DNA of 62,342 nt from Candidatus Poribacteria bacterium (GTDB taxonomy: Bacteria > Poribacteria > WGA-4E > WGA-3G): positions 1-62,342 of the forward strand of contig JAJEGI010000002.1 of assembly GCA_022819945.1 (NCBI GenBank), written 5' to 3'. Position numbers and translations under genes: made by a program. The notes under the pieces were generated by a model that did no database searches, was not told where the DNA came from, and was given only the letters and a program-made list of their open reading frames with translations. The stretch's first letter is position 1; the number at the start of each line of letters is the position of its first letter. Shown here in pieces: positions 26,503 through 35,661 of the stretch.

Positions 26503-27156
26503 TTACTCTTTACCCTTGGTTGTAAACGTTATGCTGACTTCAAGTTCGTTACCGGCAGCGTCTGAGACTTTACCTGCGACAACATAAGTGGTCTCGTTGC
26601 CGATCTCTTTGCCAGCAAGCGGTGTAAGCGTCGCTGTGTCGCCATCAACTTTACCGTCCCAACCGACGTTTTCGCCAGCTTCCGTTTGCAGTGCGATGTT
26701 ACCAGTAACCGTTTCGCTGAATTTAACCTCGATACCGTCGGTATTGAGAGGTTCTGGATCGACATCTTCGTCACCATCTGAGACGGTTGAACTTGAGATA
26801 GTCGGAGCATCAGTGTCCGGAGCCGTGAGCGTGTAGGTAAGCGTTTCGCTCCCCGCCGCACCCTCTGGCCCGTTGTCCCACGTGACGGTGATACTTAGCG
26901 AAGTACCTGTAAACGGTCCCTTGATTGTGGTACCCTCAAGGGTCCCCGTACTTACTGCCAGGTTTTCTGGAGTACCGCTAAAGTTGAGTACGATATCCGA
27001 GTTCGCAGGAATCTCCGTGCCGGATGCAGGTGTTGCTCCGTTGAACGTGGCTTCGGCGACTTCTGGATCGTCCTCACCACCACCGCAACCGACTATAAGC
27101 GAAAGAGCGAATAGAGCTGCCAGCACTAAAGCGAAGGTTCTAAACAATTTTGCCAT
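26503..27156 (-). CDS. Lipoprotein with Ig-like (SbsA/Big_5) domain
   Basis: From ATG 27156 the 217-residue protein has a lipoprotein signal (ALFALSLIVGC, then GGGEDD). The low-charge beta-rich body ends in an SbsA/Big_5-like Ig domain (VKFSETVTGNIAL, VVAGKVSDAAGNEL). Composition is Gly/Thr/Asp rich, typical of surface or periplasmic adhesion modules. A strong terminator follows. Two strong tandem promoters (27562-27641) lie about 410 bases upstream, so the transcript has a long leader. The acidic 'GGGEDDPE' after the Cys may keep it in the inner membrane or export it; this cannot be decided here. Confidence 0.88.
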   Translation of the reverse strand: MAKLFRTFALVLAALFALSLIVGCGGGEDDPEVAEATFNGATPASGTEIPANSDIVLNFSGTPENLAVSTGTLEGTTIKGPFTGTSLSITVTWDNGPEGAAGSETLTYTLTAPDTDAPTISSSTVSDGDEDVDPEPLNTDGIEVKFSETVTGNIALQTEAGENVGWDGKVDGDTATLTPLAGKEIGNETTYVVAGKVSDAAGNELEVSITFTTKGKE

Positions 27157-27561
27157 TAGAGTTAACTCCTTAAATTGTAAGTTTATCAAAATACACCCTT
27201 TAGATAGGGTGTCCTAAAACTTCCGGTCTTTCCCGGAGACGTTAATGAAATCACATCCTCAGGAAATTTTTTCGGTTCTGCTTCTGGTATTGATTGTACA
27301 CTTCAACACCAAATGGAACCCACGATCATATTCTCGTTAAGTCGAGTAACGTAGGGCTATTTCGTCTGTTGTCCTCTTCGCTGTGCGTCAAGAACAAACC
27401 GACACGTTGAGAATAGAATTTCGCGAGGGCAGTTAACAAGTAAAGAAAAAACACAATTGAATTGTTAAACGCCTCGCCCGAAAGTCAATATCTAAACGAG
27501 TACCTTAAAAGTTTAGCAAAAAATGTAAACTTTGTAAAGGTAAAATACGGATTTTCCCAAA

Positions 27562-27590
27562 ATTATACGAAAATTAGTCGCTTTTGTCAA
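27562..27590 (-). promoter_or_regulatory. Perfect consensus sigma-70 promoter
   Basis: On the minus strand TTGACA (27585-27590) and TATAAT (27562-27567) are 17 bases apart. Confidence 0.85.
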
Positions 27591-27612
27591 GAGAAAAATT
27601 CATTATTTCGTA

Positions 27613-27641
27613 AATTTACCCTTAAATTTAAACATTGTCAA
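27613..27641 (-). promoter_or_regulatory. Second tandem sigma-70 promoter
   Basis: On the minus strand TTGACA (27636-27641) and TAAATT (27613-27618) are 17 bases apart, 51 bases upstream of the previous promoter. Confidence 0.5.
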
Positions 27642-27823
27642 GCGAAAATAAGGTACACACCCTATCAAATTCGAGTTTAAGGACATTATATAGTATACCA
27701 TAAATCCGAAAAAAAATCAATAATATTTTTCTCGCAGTCGGCTATCGGCTATCAGTTAAGAGGTTTTTGAGTAAACTAATTCTCTCTATCGACTGCTGAC
27801 GGTTGACAGCCGATGGCTGAAAA

Positions 27824-28783
27824 CTACGCCTCAAATAGTCCCATCTGCTCACTTGCGCTCCCACTGATGTGCGTCTCAAGCCGTTCTGGATGTGTTAGGA
27901 CCTCGACGACCTTGTCAACTTCGGTGGGGGCGAACGGAAAGGCACCCGTCCTGAGTAACTCCCGCGGTCCGTCACCGAGTGGGTGCTGTGTATGCCACCG
28001 ACAGGCGAGTACGGCTCTATCCTGACGCGCTGCGTATCGCGCGGCGTGCATCGCACCACCTGTTTTCCGCGCTTCAACAACGATAGTCGCTATGGAAAGT
28101 CCACTAATAATACGGTTCCGCTGAATTAGGTTACCCGGTGAGGGAGATGTCGGAAACGGGTGTTCCGAGAATAGGCATCCATGCTCATAAATCTTCCGAG
28201 CGAGTTCCTGATTGCCACCCGGGTAAATAGAAGCCAAATCTGTTCCGACGACACCGATCGTTTTTCCCATTCCGGCAAGTGCACCCGAATGCGCGTATGT
28301 ATCAATACCCTTAGCGAGTCCGCTAACAACAATGAACCCCGCAAGTACGAGCTGCGTAGCAAGCGAGAGCGTCAGTTGAACCCCTTCGATTGTTGGGTGC
28401 TGACTCCCGACAATCGCCACGCACCGATTATCAATTTCCGTTAACGTCCCAACACTGCAGAGAATTCCAGGTGCATCGGGTAGATTTTTAAGTTGTGAAG
28501 GGTAAGTAGAGGCTTCCGGACAGGTAACCCTGACATCCTGATCTTTGAGTGCCGCGAGCCTTTCCCGAAGCGTCGGAAAGTTGCCCGATACGGTCAGGAT
28601 CCGAGACGCGAGGACCGGATTAAAAGATGGTAACCGCGCGATTTCAGGGAGTTCCGCCTCAAATACCGCCTGCGCGCTTCCGAAACGTGCGATTAACCGT
28701 CTGATCCGAACACTCCCGAGTCCTTCAACGGAGGCGAGTGCCAACCAGTATTCGAGAGGTGTTTTTTCTTCTGAGTGTGCCAT
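27824..28783 (-). CDS. dprA: DNA-processing protein DprA (natural competence)
   Basis: DprA loads RecA on incoming single-stranded DNA. The 319-residue protein has an N-terminal SAM/HhH-like region (GLGSVRIRRLIARFGSA) and a Rossmann-like DprA domain with VAIVGSQHPT, the SGLAKGIDTYAHSGAL signature, GTDLASIYPGGNQEL and RNRIISGLSIATIVVEA. The usual VGSR is VGSQ here. The C-terminal part is the DprA winged-helix-like tail (LLRTGAFPFAP). A consensus-like promoter is at 28846-28874. No comEC or pil genes are seen in the window. Confidence 0.95.
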   Translation of the reverse strand: MAHSEEKTPLEYWLALASVEGLGSVRIRRLIARFGSAQAVFEAELPEIARLPSFNPVLASRILTVSGNFPTLRERLAALKDQDVRVTCPEASTYPSQLKNLPDAPGILCSVGTLTEIDNRCVAIVGSQHPTIEGVQLTLSLATQLVLAGFIVVSGLAKGIDTYAHSGALAGMGKTIGVVGTDLASIYPGGNQELARKIYEHGCLFSEHPFPTSPSPGNLIQRNRIISGLSIATIVVEARKTGGAMHAARYAARQDRAVLACRWHTQHPLGDGPRELLRTGAFPFAPTEVDKVVEVLTHPERLETHISGSASEQMGLFEA

Positions 28784-28845
28784 ACTACTTAACTATTAAG
28801 GTGAAGTGAGATCATATAAAGATAAGGATAGATTAGATACTTATA

Positions 28846-28874
28846 AGTATAGCACAAACACGGGTAGAAGTCAA
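28846..28874 (-). promoter_or_regulatory. Sigma-70 promoter of dprA
   Basis: On the minus strand TTGACT (28869-28874) and TATACT (28846-28851) are 17 bases apart, 62 bases upstream of the dprA start. Confidence 0.8.
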
Positions 28875-28958
28875 ATTCAGATGGGGCCATTCAGTCTAAT
28901 TCCTTGACTTTATCTTCTATTCTTCTGGCAACTGATAACCGACAAACCAAAAAACAAA

Positions 28959-28988
28959 TTGACATCGCCTCTTAATTTAAGGTATATT
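28959..28988 (+). promoter_or_regulatory. Sigma-70 promoter of livG-livF-lgt
   Basis: TTGACA (28959-28964) and TATATT (28983-28988) are 18 bases apart, 33 bases before the livG ATG. Confidence 0.75.
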
Positions 28989-29020
28989 TTAACAGCAGAT
29001 TCCCTATTGAGGAGACAAAA

Positions 29021-29800
29021 ATGGAAAACACGCCTGTACGCTTGCTCGCAACGAATACGCTCAGTCGGCACTATGGTGGTGTCATTGCGTTGTCCGAAGT
29101 TACAATGGCGGTGCACCCCGGACAAATCTTCAGCCTCATCGGTCCCAACGGTGCAGGTAAAACGACACTCTTTAACTGTGTCACTGGACTGGATAAACCG
29201 ACACTCGGAACCGTCGAATTCTTAGGAAAATCCATCACCGGACTCCGGCCAGACGAGGTCACGATGCTCGGCATCAGTAGAACTTTCCAGAACATACGAC
29301 TCTTCGCCGAGCTCACTGTGCTTGATAACGTCAAGATCGGTAGACATCCACGCACCAAAAGCACTTTCATCGGTTCCGTCTTCCGCACGCAGCGGCAGAA
29401 AAACGAAGAAGCAGCGATCGCCGAGCAAGCACACGAGATGTTGGAATTCGTTGGATTGGGTGCCATCAGGGACCAAACCGCAGGGAATCTCTCCTATGGC
29501 GACCAGCGCCGTGTCGAAATCGCCAGAGCCTTGGCAACCGAACCCAGACTCTTGCTCCTTGACGAACCTGCCGCCGGAATGAATCCCCAAGAAACACAGG
29601 AACTCATTGATCTCATCTACGCGATACGAGAGCAAGCGATCACTGTACTTCTCATTGAACACGATGTCAAACTGGTGATGCAAATCTCCGATTGGGTCAC
29701 AGTACTCGACCACGGCGAAAAAATCAGCGAGGGGGAACCGGCGGAAGTACAGAACGACCCACGCGTCATTGAGGCGTATTTAGGAACAGCGGAGGAATAG
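29021..29800 (+). CDS. livG: Branched-chain amino acid ABC transporter ATPase, LivG type
   Basis: This 259-residue ABC ATPase energises uptake of branched-chain amino acids or related amides. Walker A is GPNGAGKTT, the Q loop is SRTFQNIRLF (LivG-specific), the signature is NLSYGDQRR, and Walker B is LLLLDEPAAGMNPQET. The C-terminal IEAYLGTAEE is typical of LivG. livF follows by 9 bases. The permeases LivH/LivM and the binding protein are not adjacent, so they must lie elsewhere. Confidence 0.94.
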   Translation: MENTPVRLLATNTLSRHYGGVIALSEVTMAVHPGQIFSLIGPNGAGKTTLFNCVTGLDKPTLGTVEFLGKSITGLRPDEVTMLGISRTFQNIRLFAELTVLDNVKIGRHPRTKSTFIGSVFRTQRQKNEEAAIAEQAHEMLEFVGLGAIRDQTAGNLSYGDQRRVEIARALATEPRLLLLDEPAAGMNPQETQELIDLIYAIREQAITVLLIEHDVKLVMQISDWVTVLDHGEKISEGEPAEVQNDPRVIEAYLGTAEE

Positions 29801-29809
29801 TTGTTAGCC

Positions 29810-30514
29810 ATGCTTGAACTTAGAGACATTCACACCTATTATGGTAACATCCGAGCCGTGCGCGGTATTTCCATCACTGTCAACAAAGGCGAGATGGTCT
29901 GCCTCATCGGCGCGAATGGTGCTGGAAAATCGACAACGCTCATGACGACTTCCGGTATCCATACACCGGCCGAAGGGAGTATCTATTTTGAGGAGCAAGA
30001 CATAACAAACACTTCGGCGGAAGAGCGCGTCGGACTCGGTATCTCGCAAGTCCCCGAAGGGCGACTGATCTTTCCAGATATGACCGTCCTCGAAAACCTT
30101 GAACTCGGGGCTTACTCACGGGCCGATAAGCAAGGCATTAGAGAGGATCTCAGCAAAATCTTTCAGTTCTTCCCGGTCCTCGAAGAACGGCAGAAACAGC
30201 GCGGCGGTAGCCTCAGCGGCGGTGAACAACAGATGTTGGCAATCGGACGAGCACTCATGTCCCACCCAAGACTCCTCCTGCTTGATGAACCCTCCTTAGG
30301 ACTCGCGCCGCTCATCGTTAAACAGATCTTTGAAATCATCGAGCAGATTAACGCCGACGGCACTACGATCCTCCTCGTCGAGCAGAACGCGCAAATCGCA
30401 CTACAAGTGACCGATAGGGGATACGTCATGGAGACCGGCGAAATTACAATCGAAGGCACCTCTGCCGACCTGTTAGCCGATGAACGCGTGCGGCAGGCTT
30501 ACCTCGGAGAATAG
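29810..30514 (+). CDS. livF: Branched-chain amino acid ABC transporter ATPase, LivF type
   Basis: The second ATPase (234 residues) has Walker A GANGAGKSTT, Q loop SQVPEGRLIF (LivF-specific), signature SGGEQQMLAIGRAL, Walker B LLLLDEPSLGLAP and the LivF ending (RQAYLGE). ATG 29810 is preferred over TTG 29801 because it keeps the typical ML-LR-I-TYYG start and has GGAGGAATAG upstream. lgt starts 7 bases after its stop. Confidence 0.95.
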   Translation: MLELRDIHTYYGNIRAVRGISITVNKGEMVCLIGANGAGKSTTLMTTSGIHTPAEGSIYFEEQDITNTSAEERVGLGISQVPEGRLIFPDMTVLENLELGAYSRADKQGIREDLSKIFQFFPVLEERQKQRGGSLSGGEQQMLAIGRALMSHPRLLLLDEPSLGLAPLIVKQIFEIIEQINADGTTILLVEQNAQIALQVTDRGYVMETGEITIEGTSADLLADERVRQAYLGE

Positions 30515-30520
30515 ATAGCC

Positions 30521-31357
30521 ATGTATCCAACAATCGTCGATTTCGGTCAAGTTTGGATCTTCGGTCACGTCGGCATCCATAGCTACGGGCTGATGTTAGC
30601 CACAGCGTTTATTACATCTGTTTTTGTGATACAATACGAGTTAAAACGGCGCGGATTTCTGCCGGATGTCGCAGCGACAATCGTTGTGGCAGCCGCTATC
30701 GGTGGGATTATCGGCGCAAAGATCTATGCGGCACTCTTAGACGGCAGGATCACGCTCACGGAACTCGTCTCAACGAGTGGATTGGTCTGGTACGGTGGCT
30801 TTATCGGCGGTTGTCTCGGTGTTTTCATCGTCGTCTTCCGTTCACCGAACCCGACACTCGCCACGATTGATATTATCGGTCCAACCCTTCTCCTCGGCTA
30901 CGGGATCGGTCGTATCGGTTGTTTCTTGGCTGGTGATGGCGACTATGGACCCCCGTCCGATCTCCCTTGGGCGATGGCATTCCCTAACGGCACTGTCCCA
31001 ACAGATGTCCCTGTCCATCCGACACCAGTCTATGAGACACTCATATCCGTTACGTTTTTCGGAGTCCTCTGGTCGCAGCGCCGCAAGTGGGAGGTTGTCC
31101 CCGGTATACTGTTCGGTGCGAGTCTAATCTTGTTAGGTGTGGAGCGATTTTTTGCGGAGTTCTGGCGAATCACGCCACGCGTGTTGGGATGGATGACAGC
31201 GGCGCAGCTTTTCAGTATTGGCGCATTCATCGTCGGCATCATTTTGATTTTCTGGGCGTACTCCCGTCCGCCTGTTGAGGCAGTAGCGGAAGCCGTTGCA
31301 GCGGAACCCACTAAACAGGTATCGCCACCACCCCGTAAACGCCGTAAAAGAAGGTAA
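30521..31357 (+). CDS. lgt: Prolipoprotein diacylglyceryl transferase
   Basis: Lgt transfers diacylglycerol from phosphatidylglycerol to the lipobox cysteine. The 278-residue multi-span membrane protein has the essential HSYGLML start, the central GRIGCFLAGDGDYG motif (Lgt signature GRxGNFxNxExxG variant, with Cys at the Asn position), HPTPVYE, and ERFFAEFWR. The C-terminus is a basic RKRRKRR tail. Its coupling to livF is unusual but seems simply positional. Confidence 0.93.
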   Translation: MYPTIVDFGQVWIFGHVGIHSYGLMLATAFITSVFVIQYELKRRGFLPDVAATIVVAAAIGGIIGAKIYAALLDGRITLTELVSTSGLVWYGGFIGGCLGVFIVVFRSPNPTLATIDIIGPTLLLGYGIGRIGCFLAGDGDYGPPSDLPWAMAFPNGTVPTDVPVHPTPVYETLISVTFFGVLWSQRRKWEVVPGILFGASLILLGVERFFAEFWRITPRVLGWMTAAQLFSIGAFIVGIILIFWAYSRPPVEAVAEAVAAEPTKQVSPPPRKRRKRR

Positions 31358-31426
31358 TTGGTTGTCAACTGACAGCCAGAGCCAGTATATACCTTAAATA
31401 TATATAAAAGGAACCCGAAAGAAAAC

Positions 31427-32167
31427 GTGCAAACAAAACGGATATGCCTCTGGTCGGGACCCCGGAACGTCTCTACTGCGCTCATGTATGCTTTTGCACA
31501 ACGCAGCGATACACGCGTCATTGACGAACCGCTCTACGCATACTACCTCCAGACAAAATATGGATCAGAGGCTGCTAAAAGTACACATCCCGTCACGACA
31601 GAAGTCATCGGATCAATGTCAACCGACGCAACAGCGGTGGTCCGCGAGGTCATCCTCGGTCCCTGCGACAGACCAGTGCTGTTCATGAAACAGATGGCGC
31701 ACCACCTCATTGAGATGGACCTCGACTTCCTCCAACACACAGTCAACGTTTTTCTGATTCGTAACCCCAAAGAGATGCTCCCATCGTTGGCGAAGGTCAT
31801 CGGTACACCGGCACTCGCTGATACGGGGCTCAAGGTGCAACACGACCTGCTCATCGCGTTGCGCGCCGCAGGGCAATCACCACCGATTCTCGATGCGCAG
31901 TTGCTCTTATCGGATCCGCGTAGTGTCTTGTGTCAGCTATGTGATCGGCTCGGTTTACGGTTTGACGCCTCGATGTTATCTTGGGAAGCGGGTGGCAATC
32001 CTGCGGATGGTGTATGGGCACCGTATTGGTATGGCAACGTGCATCGGAGTACAGGGTTCGCACCGTATCGTCCGAAGTCAGAACCGTTTCCGGCGGAATT
32101 AGAAGATGTATTGGCGGCGTGTTCGGCGCATTATGATGTGCTCCACCGCGATGCGATTTCGCCTTGA
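31427..32167 (+). CDS. Sulfotransferase-like P-loop protein
   Basis: This 246-residue protein begins with GTG 31427. The motif WSGPRNVSTALMYAF is the PAPS-binding P-loop variant (5'PSB) of the sulfotransferase-like family often mis-named 'branched-chain aminotransferase-like'. TRVIDEPLYAYYL follows. The 3'PB-like segment is IRNPKEMLPSLAKV. It may transfer sulfate, but in this branch the substrate is unknown and members may bind other nucleotides. It is transcribed with or after lgt, 69 bases downstream. Confidence 0.8.
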   Translation: MQTKRICLWSGPRNVSTALMYAFAQRSDTRVIDEPLYAYYLQTKYGSEAAKSTHPVTTEVIGSMSTDATAVVREVILGPCDRPVLFMKQMAHHLIEMDLDFLQHTVNVFLIRNPKEMLPSLAKVIGTPALADTGLKVQHDLLIALRAAGQSPPILDAQLLLSDPRSVLCQLCDRLGLRFDASMLSWEAGGNPADGVWAPYWYGNVHRSTGFAPYRPKSEPFPAELEDVLAACSAHYDVLHRDAISP

Positions 32168-32210
32168 AATTTAACTGAAAGCCGAAGGCTGACGACTGAC
32201 AGCCATTCCG

Positions 32211-35168
32211 TTATCGATCCCCCTGCGCTTCCAATAATTCCGTAATCTGCTCGTGAATCTGCTTTTTTTCCGCTGCGCTCGCCGCATCTATCTGCTCAAT
32301 TTGCTTGAACAATTCGCGCATCGTCATCGGTTTCTCACCATTCGCGGCGGCTTCACCATTCATCGGGATCCCCAATACCAAATAATTCAACGCCTCATCG
32401 AACGTCTTCGCCTCGACCGCCGCAAGTTCATTCGCACCGGCTTTCAAGACCACCATTTCCAATTTCGGACGCCGCGGCGTGCTATCATCGACTTCCGCCT
32501 TCTCACCCTTCTTCGGTTTCGGTTCCGGCGCTTGCAGATAGATCGCCTCAAAATAGAAGAGTGCGTCCTCAATCGGGATGATTAACAGATTCCCGCGAAT
32601 CACATCGTTCGTTTCTCGCCAACCGCGTTGCTGCTCTCCGGTATTTTTATTAATATCATCCTCGACCTGTGTCGGTCCCGCGATCCCTGCATTCTCCGGT
32701 AACACATAAAGGATACGTTCACCGTAGTGTGGTTGATCGCAGCGTGTAACCATCCACGCCTTCAACTGCCTCTCGCGATCCTTCGGTGCGAATGGAATCA
32801 CATTCACGAACTCGACTTGCTCTTCACCGGGCAGCTGGAGCATGGCGTAGTATGGCATCATCTCCTGATTAGGTTCCGAGGTATAATACGCCTCTTTCGG
32901 GATTGACCAGCGGCTTGCCTCATCATGAAAGCCGCCCGCTTGCTGGTAGTAGTCGCCATAAAGTTTCGCTTGAATCCGCGTCAGGTAGTCGGGGTACCGG
33001 AGATGCGCCGCCAAACCTGCTGGCATCTCGGAAAGCGATTTAAAGAGGTTCGGGAACGCCTTCTGATACGTCTGCATCACCTTTTCATCTTCCTTTTCCT
33101 TGACGGCATAGAAATTCACCGCCCCGGTGTAAGCATCAACAACGGCGACACCTGAGTTCCGGATGTAGTTGAATTTATCAAAGTCCGGTTCGTCATACGG
33201 TTCAGTCTCCCGCAGTTGCGTCTGATCGTCATCATACATTTGCGAGTTCGGGTGGTACCGGCTTGTCACGTAGAAGTCAATGATCCAGTATAATTTGCCT
33301 TCGTTAATCACGATGTAAGGATCGGGATCGTAATTGAGGAATGGCGCGATGTGAGAGACGCGGTCCCAAACGAGCCGTTTATCACGCCGGGTCCCGATCT
33401 TCCGTCGGAACATAATCCGGCTCTCCGGTGTCAATTTCTCTGAGATAAGTATTGGGAAGAAATCGAATCGGAGGGCGAAACAGAGGCGGCGGAACCAACC
33501 CCCTAAAGGGATACCGCCGTCGCCGTCATAGACGTGCTGCTTCCATTCCGGTATTTCTTCGGCAGTACCTTCGTCACCACTTTCGGTCTCAGTACTACGT
33601 TCATCACTGCCTGCATCGCGGTCAGTATTAACAATCATGTAGTTACGGATCATCTCACCGTAGTAAATTTCCGGATAGTCCACATTGAGTTCATCGTATT
33701 CACTCTCTATCGGGGTATCCTTAACCCAAAGTTTGGGTAGCCCTTCACCGACGAACTCATTCACGGGTGCGACGCAGACGCCGTAGCCATAGACAAACGT
33801 GCGAAGGTCTGTTTTCAGACGTGCCCAATCTGTAATACGGGGCCCCGGGTCAATCTCGCGTGCGGCTATCAGTACCTGGCGATATTCACCGTTGATAGTG
33901 TACCGATCAACATCAGTGTACGGATGGAAGTTATAGTGCGGTTTTCGCTGTTGATCGCGGAGTGCCTCATAAAGGACGCGACGATCCCAAATCTGGATGT
34001 TCTTTTTTACCGCCTCGTTTTCTGTGATCATCTCCAGCTTTGCGATACCGGGTTCGTAGTCCACTCTGGTGATCGTATCAAGTTCAAAGGCCCGGCGCGT
34101 CTCTTCAATGTGTCGCTGGAGGTACGGCTTCTCTCTGATTATCCGTTCCACGCGCATCCGCGCCACATGTAGCCCTAACGGGTAACCGTGAATCAGGAAC
34201 ACGTAACTCAACCCCCATACACCTGCGGTTACATACCAGAGCAACCGCCGCCGCCAGAAAATGTTAAACACAATCACCACAGCAATGCTTATCAGGACAC
34301 CACAGTAAACCTTCGTCGCACCCGCAAGGTGAAAGTCTACATAAAACATACCGTTAAGTTTCCTCAATCCTTCTGTCAACGGCTCCCTGTAGACTTTGCC
34401 CCACAGGTTCACATAACTCCCCCACCCGCTGACGATCAACAACAGCATCCATAAAGCCGTCCCGTGGAAGATGATGTGTCGTTTCACACGCGCCATTGTA
34501 TGTGCATCGCGACGGTAGTAGAAATTGTAGAGCAGCCCGACGACGATGCACGTCACCCATAGCAAGATTTGCACCCAGAGGCTCACCCATTCGTGCATCG
34601 GGTAACTGAAGAGATAGAAATTGCGATCTTTCCCGAAGTGGAGTGCGTCTTCGGCTGCTGGTACGGCTTCGGCATCGGGTTGATTTAGATACCGGAGAAC
34701 GATATCGTCCATCAGGAGCATCGGGGTCGCCATTAGCAGACCAAGCACGATTGTAATAAAGACAACTGCTCGGTGGAAAGAGAAGGTTCGTGTATGCGTC
34801 CAACGTCTGAACTCGCGCGGTTCCGGGCACAGCACATTCGCGATTGCGGCGTTTATGTTCATGAACCCAGCTGCAACAAGGAAGCAGAGCAAGAAGAACC
34901 CCCATCGAATCCGCTGGAGTCCCCAGAACACATTGGCGTAACCGAGGTTTTCGGACCAGAGATGCTCTATATAAAGCCACGCCAACGGGTAAAAGGTGCT
35001 AATCCCGATGAGTCCGCCTACTGCCCAGAGCAGATATGCCTGCAATTTACTATACCGATCCCGCCGCCGGAAATCGCCGCGTCGGTACCGAAAAATGCCC
35101 CAGATAAAGGCGACGCTCACGAGGCACGCGCTGAGCAGGAGCTGTGCAATTGCGAGATTCGCTGTCAT
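32211..35168 (-). CDS. UPF0182 family large membrane protein
   Basis: The 985-residue protein has about seven N-terminal transmembrane helices (to about residue 340), followed by a large soluble domain. The soluble domain shows UPF0182 hallmarks: NPHYNF-type segments near 'RDQQRKPHYNFHPYTDVDRY', the YGYGVCVAPVNEF segment, LYWIIDFYVTSRYHPNSQ, and 'VVDAYTGAVNFY'. It ends in a charged coiled-coil. The family is widespread, is membrane-bound and has no established function. A TATAAT at 35192-35197 (minus) lies just upstream. ATG 35168 has AAGGAGGG upstream. Confidence 0.93.
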   Translation of the reverse strand: MTANLAIAQLLLSACLVSVAFIWGIFRYRRGDFRRRDRYSKLQAYLLWAVGGLIGISTFYPLAWLYIEHLWSENLGYANVFWGLQRIRWGFFLLCFLVAAGFMNINAAIANVLCPEPREFRRWTHTRTFSFHRAVVFITIVLGLLMATPMLLMDDIVLRYLNQPDAEAVPAAEDALHFGKDRNFYLFSYPMHEWVSLWVQILLWVTCIVVGLLYNFYYRRDAHTMARVKRHIIFHGTALWMLLLIVSGWGSYVNLWGKVYREPLTEGLRKLNGMFYVDFHLAGATKVYCGVLISIAVVIVFNIFWRRRLLWYVTAGVWGLSYVFLIHGYPLGLHVARMRVERIIREKPYLQRHIEETRRAFELDTITRVDYEPGIAKLEMITENEAVKKNIQIWDRRVLYEALRDQQRKPHYNFHPYTDVDRYTINGEYRQVLIAAREIDPGPRITDWARLKTDLRTFVYGYGVCVAPVNEFVGEGLPKLWVKDTPIESEYDELNVDYPEIYYGEMIRNYMIVNTDRDAGSDERSTETESGDEGTAEEIPEWKQHVYDGDGGIPLGGWFRRLCFALRFDFFPILISEKLTPESRIMFRRKIGTRRDKRLVWDRVSHIAPFLNYDPDPYIVINEGKLYWIIDFYVTSRYHPNSQMYDDDQTQLRETEPYDEPDFDKFNYIRNSGVAVVDAYTGAVNFYAVKEKEDEKVMQTYQKAFPNLFKSLSEMPAGLAAHLRYPDYLTRIQAKLYGDYYQQAGGFHDEASRWSIPKEAYYTSEPNQEMMPYYAMLQLPGEEQVEFVNVIPFAPKDRERQLKAWMVTRCDQPHYGERILYVLPENAGIAGPTQVEDDINKNTGEQQRGWRETNDVIRGNLLIIPIEDALFYFEAIYLQAPEPKPKKGEKAEVDDSTPRRPKLEMVVLKAGANELAAVEAKTFDEALNYLVLGIPMNGEAAANGEKPMTMRELFKQIEQIDAASAAEKKQIHEQITELLEAQGDR

Positions 35169-35400
35169 GATGAAAACCCTCCTTAATATACATTATATAA
35201 TAACATAGATGTATTGCGTTTCGCAAATTAGTTGTTGGAAGTCAGTACTCGGTTATCGGTACCCAGTTTTTAGTGGGGTAAGGGTGGTATGTTTGTAGTG
35301 CGTTGATGTGCCATGAATCGAGGCCTGTAAGGTTTATTTCCTTGAGTATTTCTCACCACTGACCGGTGATGGCTGAAAGCCGGTAACGATAAAAAACAAT

Positions 35401-35429
35401 TTGACAAAAAACAGCGTTTATTATACAAT
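35401..35429 (+). promoter_or_regulatory. Tandem promoter 1
   Basis: TTGACA (35401-35406), 17-base spacer, TACAAT (35424-35429). Confidence 0.7.
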
Positions 35430-35489
35430 TAAAAATTAAGGCCGGATTTGACCTACTGAAAGCCGACCGCTGTCAGCGATAAAAAAAGG

Positions 35490-35518
35490 TTGACATTTTT
35501 TGTAACCTTTTGTAGACT
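35490..35518 (+). promoter_or_regulatory. Tandem promoter 2
   Basis: TTGACA (35490-35495), 17-base spacer, TAGACT (35513-35518). It precedes the structured RNA candidate. Confidence 0.65.
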
Positions 35519-35524
35519 AACAGT

Positions 35525-35626
35525 GTTAAATGAAGTAAGGTGTGGAGATCCGCATAACTGGGGTGCCGATGCCAAAAAATCGGAGTCCAGAAAATGCACG
35601 CCCCACCTCAACAACATTTTTTTGAA
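35525..35626 (+). ncRNA. Candidate structured small RNA
   Basis: The stretch starts 7 bases after the -10 of promoter 2. AGGTGtGG pairs with CCcCACCT as a closing stem. Inside, CTGG pairs with CCAG and CCGAT pairs with ATCGG. An alternative pairing GGGGTGC with GCAcgCCCC competes with these. A seven-T run follows. This could be a small RNA or a leader; it does not match a riboswitch I know. Confidence 0.35.
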
Positions 35627-35632
35627 AAAAAT

Positions 35633-35661
35633 TTGACAAAAAACGCAACAACAGGTATAAT
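35633..35661 (+). promoter_or_regulatory. Tandem promoter 3 (perfect consensus)
   Basis: TTGACA (35633-35638), 17-base spacer, TATAAT (35656-35661). Confidence 0.75.

Larger units (their letters stand above)
27157..27823 (-). promoter_or_regulatory. Long leader and double promoter of the Ig-like lipoprotein
   Basis: These 667 bases contain no credible gene. The part at 27440-27720 is very AT-rich and holds two minus-strand promoters. Closer to the gene is an ACACCC/GGGTGT hairpin (about 27193-27212) and a TCCGG/CCGGA hairpin (about 27221-27236). The right end (27735-27820) carries dispersed CTGATAACTG-type repeats. Confidence 0.45.

Noticed and set aside
34354..34980. 208-codon minus-strand ORF in the UPF0182 gene
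   Set aside because: It is in another frame of the same strand region covered by a membrane protein with family motifs; no independent support.
35540..35610. TPP or fluoride riboswitch before 35626
   Set aside because: A GGGGTGCCGATGCC stretch resembles part of a TPP element, but CTGAGA and the other conserved parts are missing.
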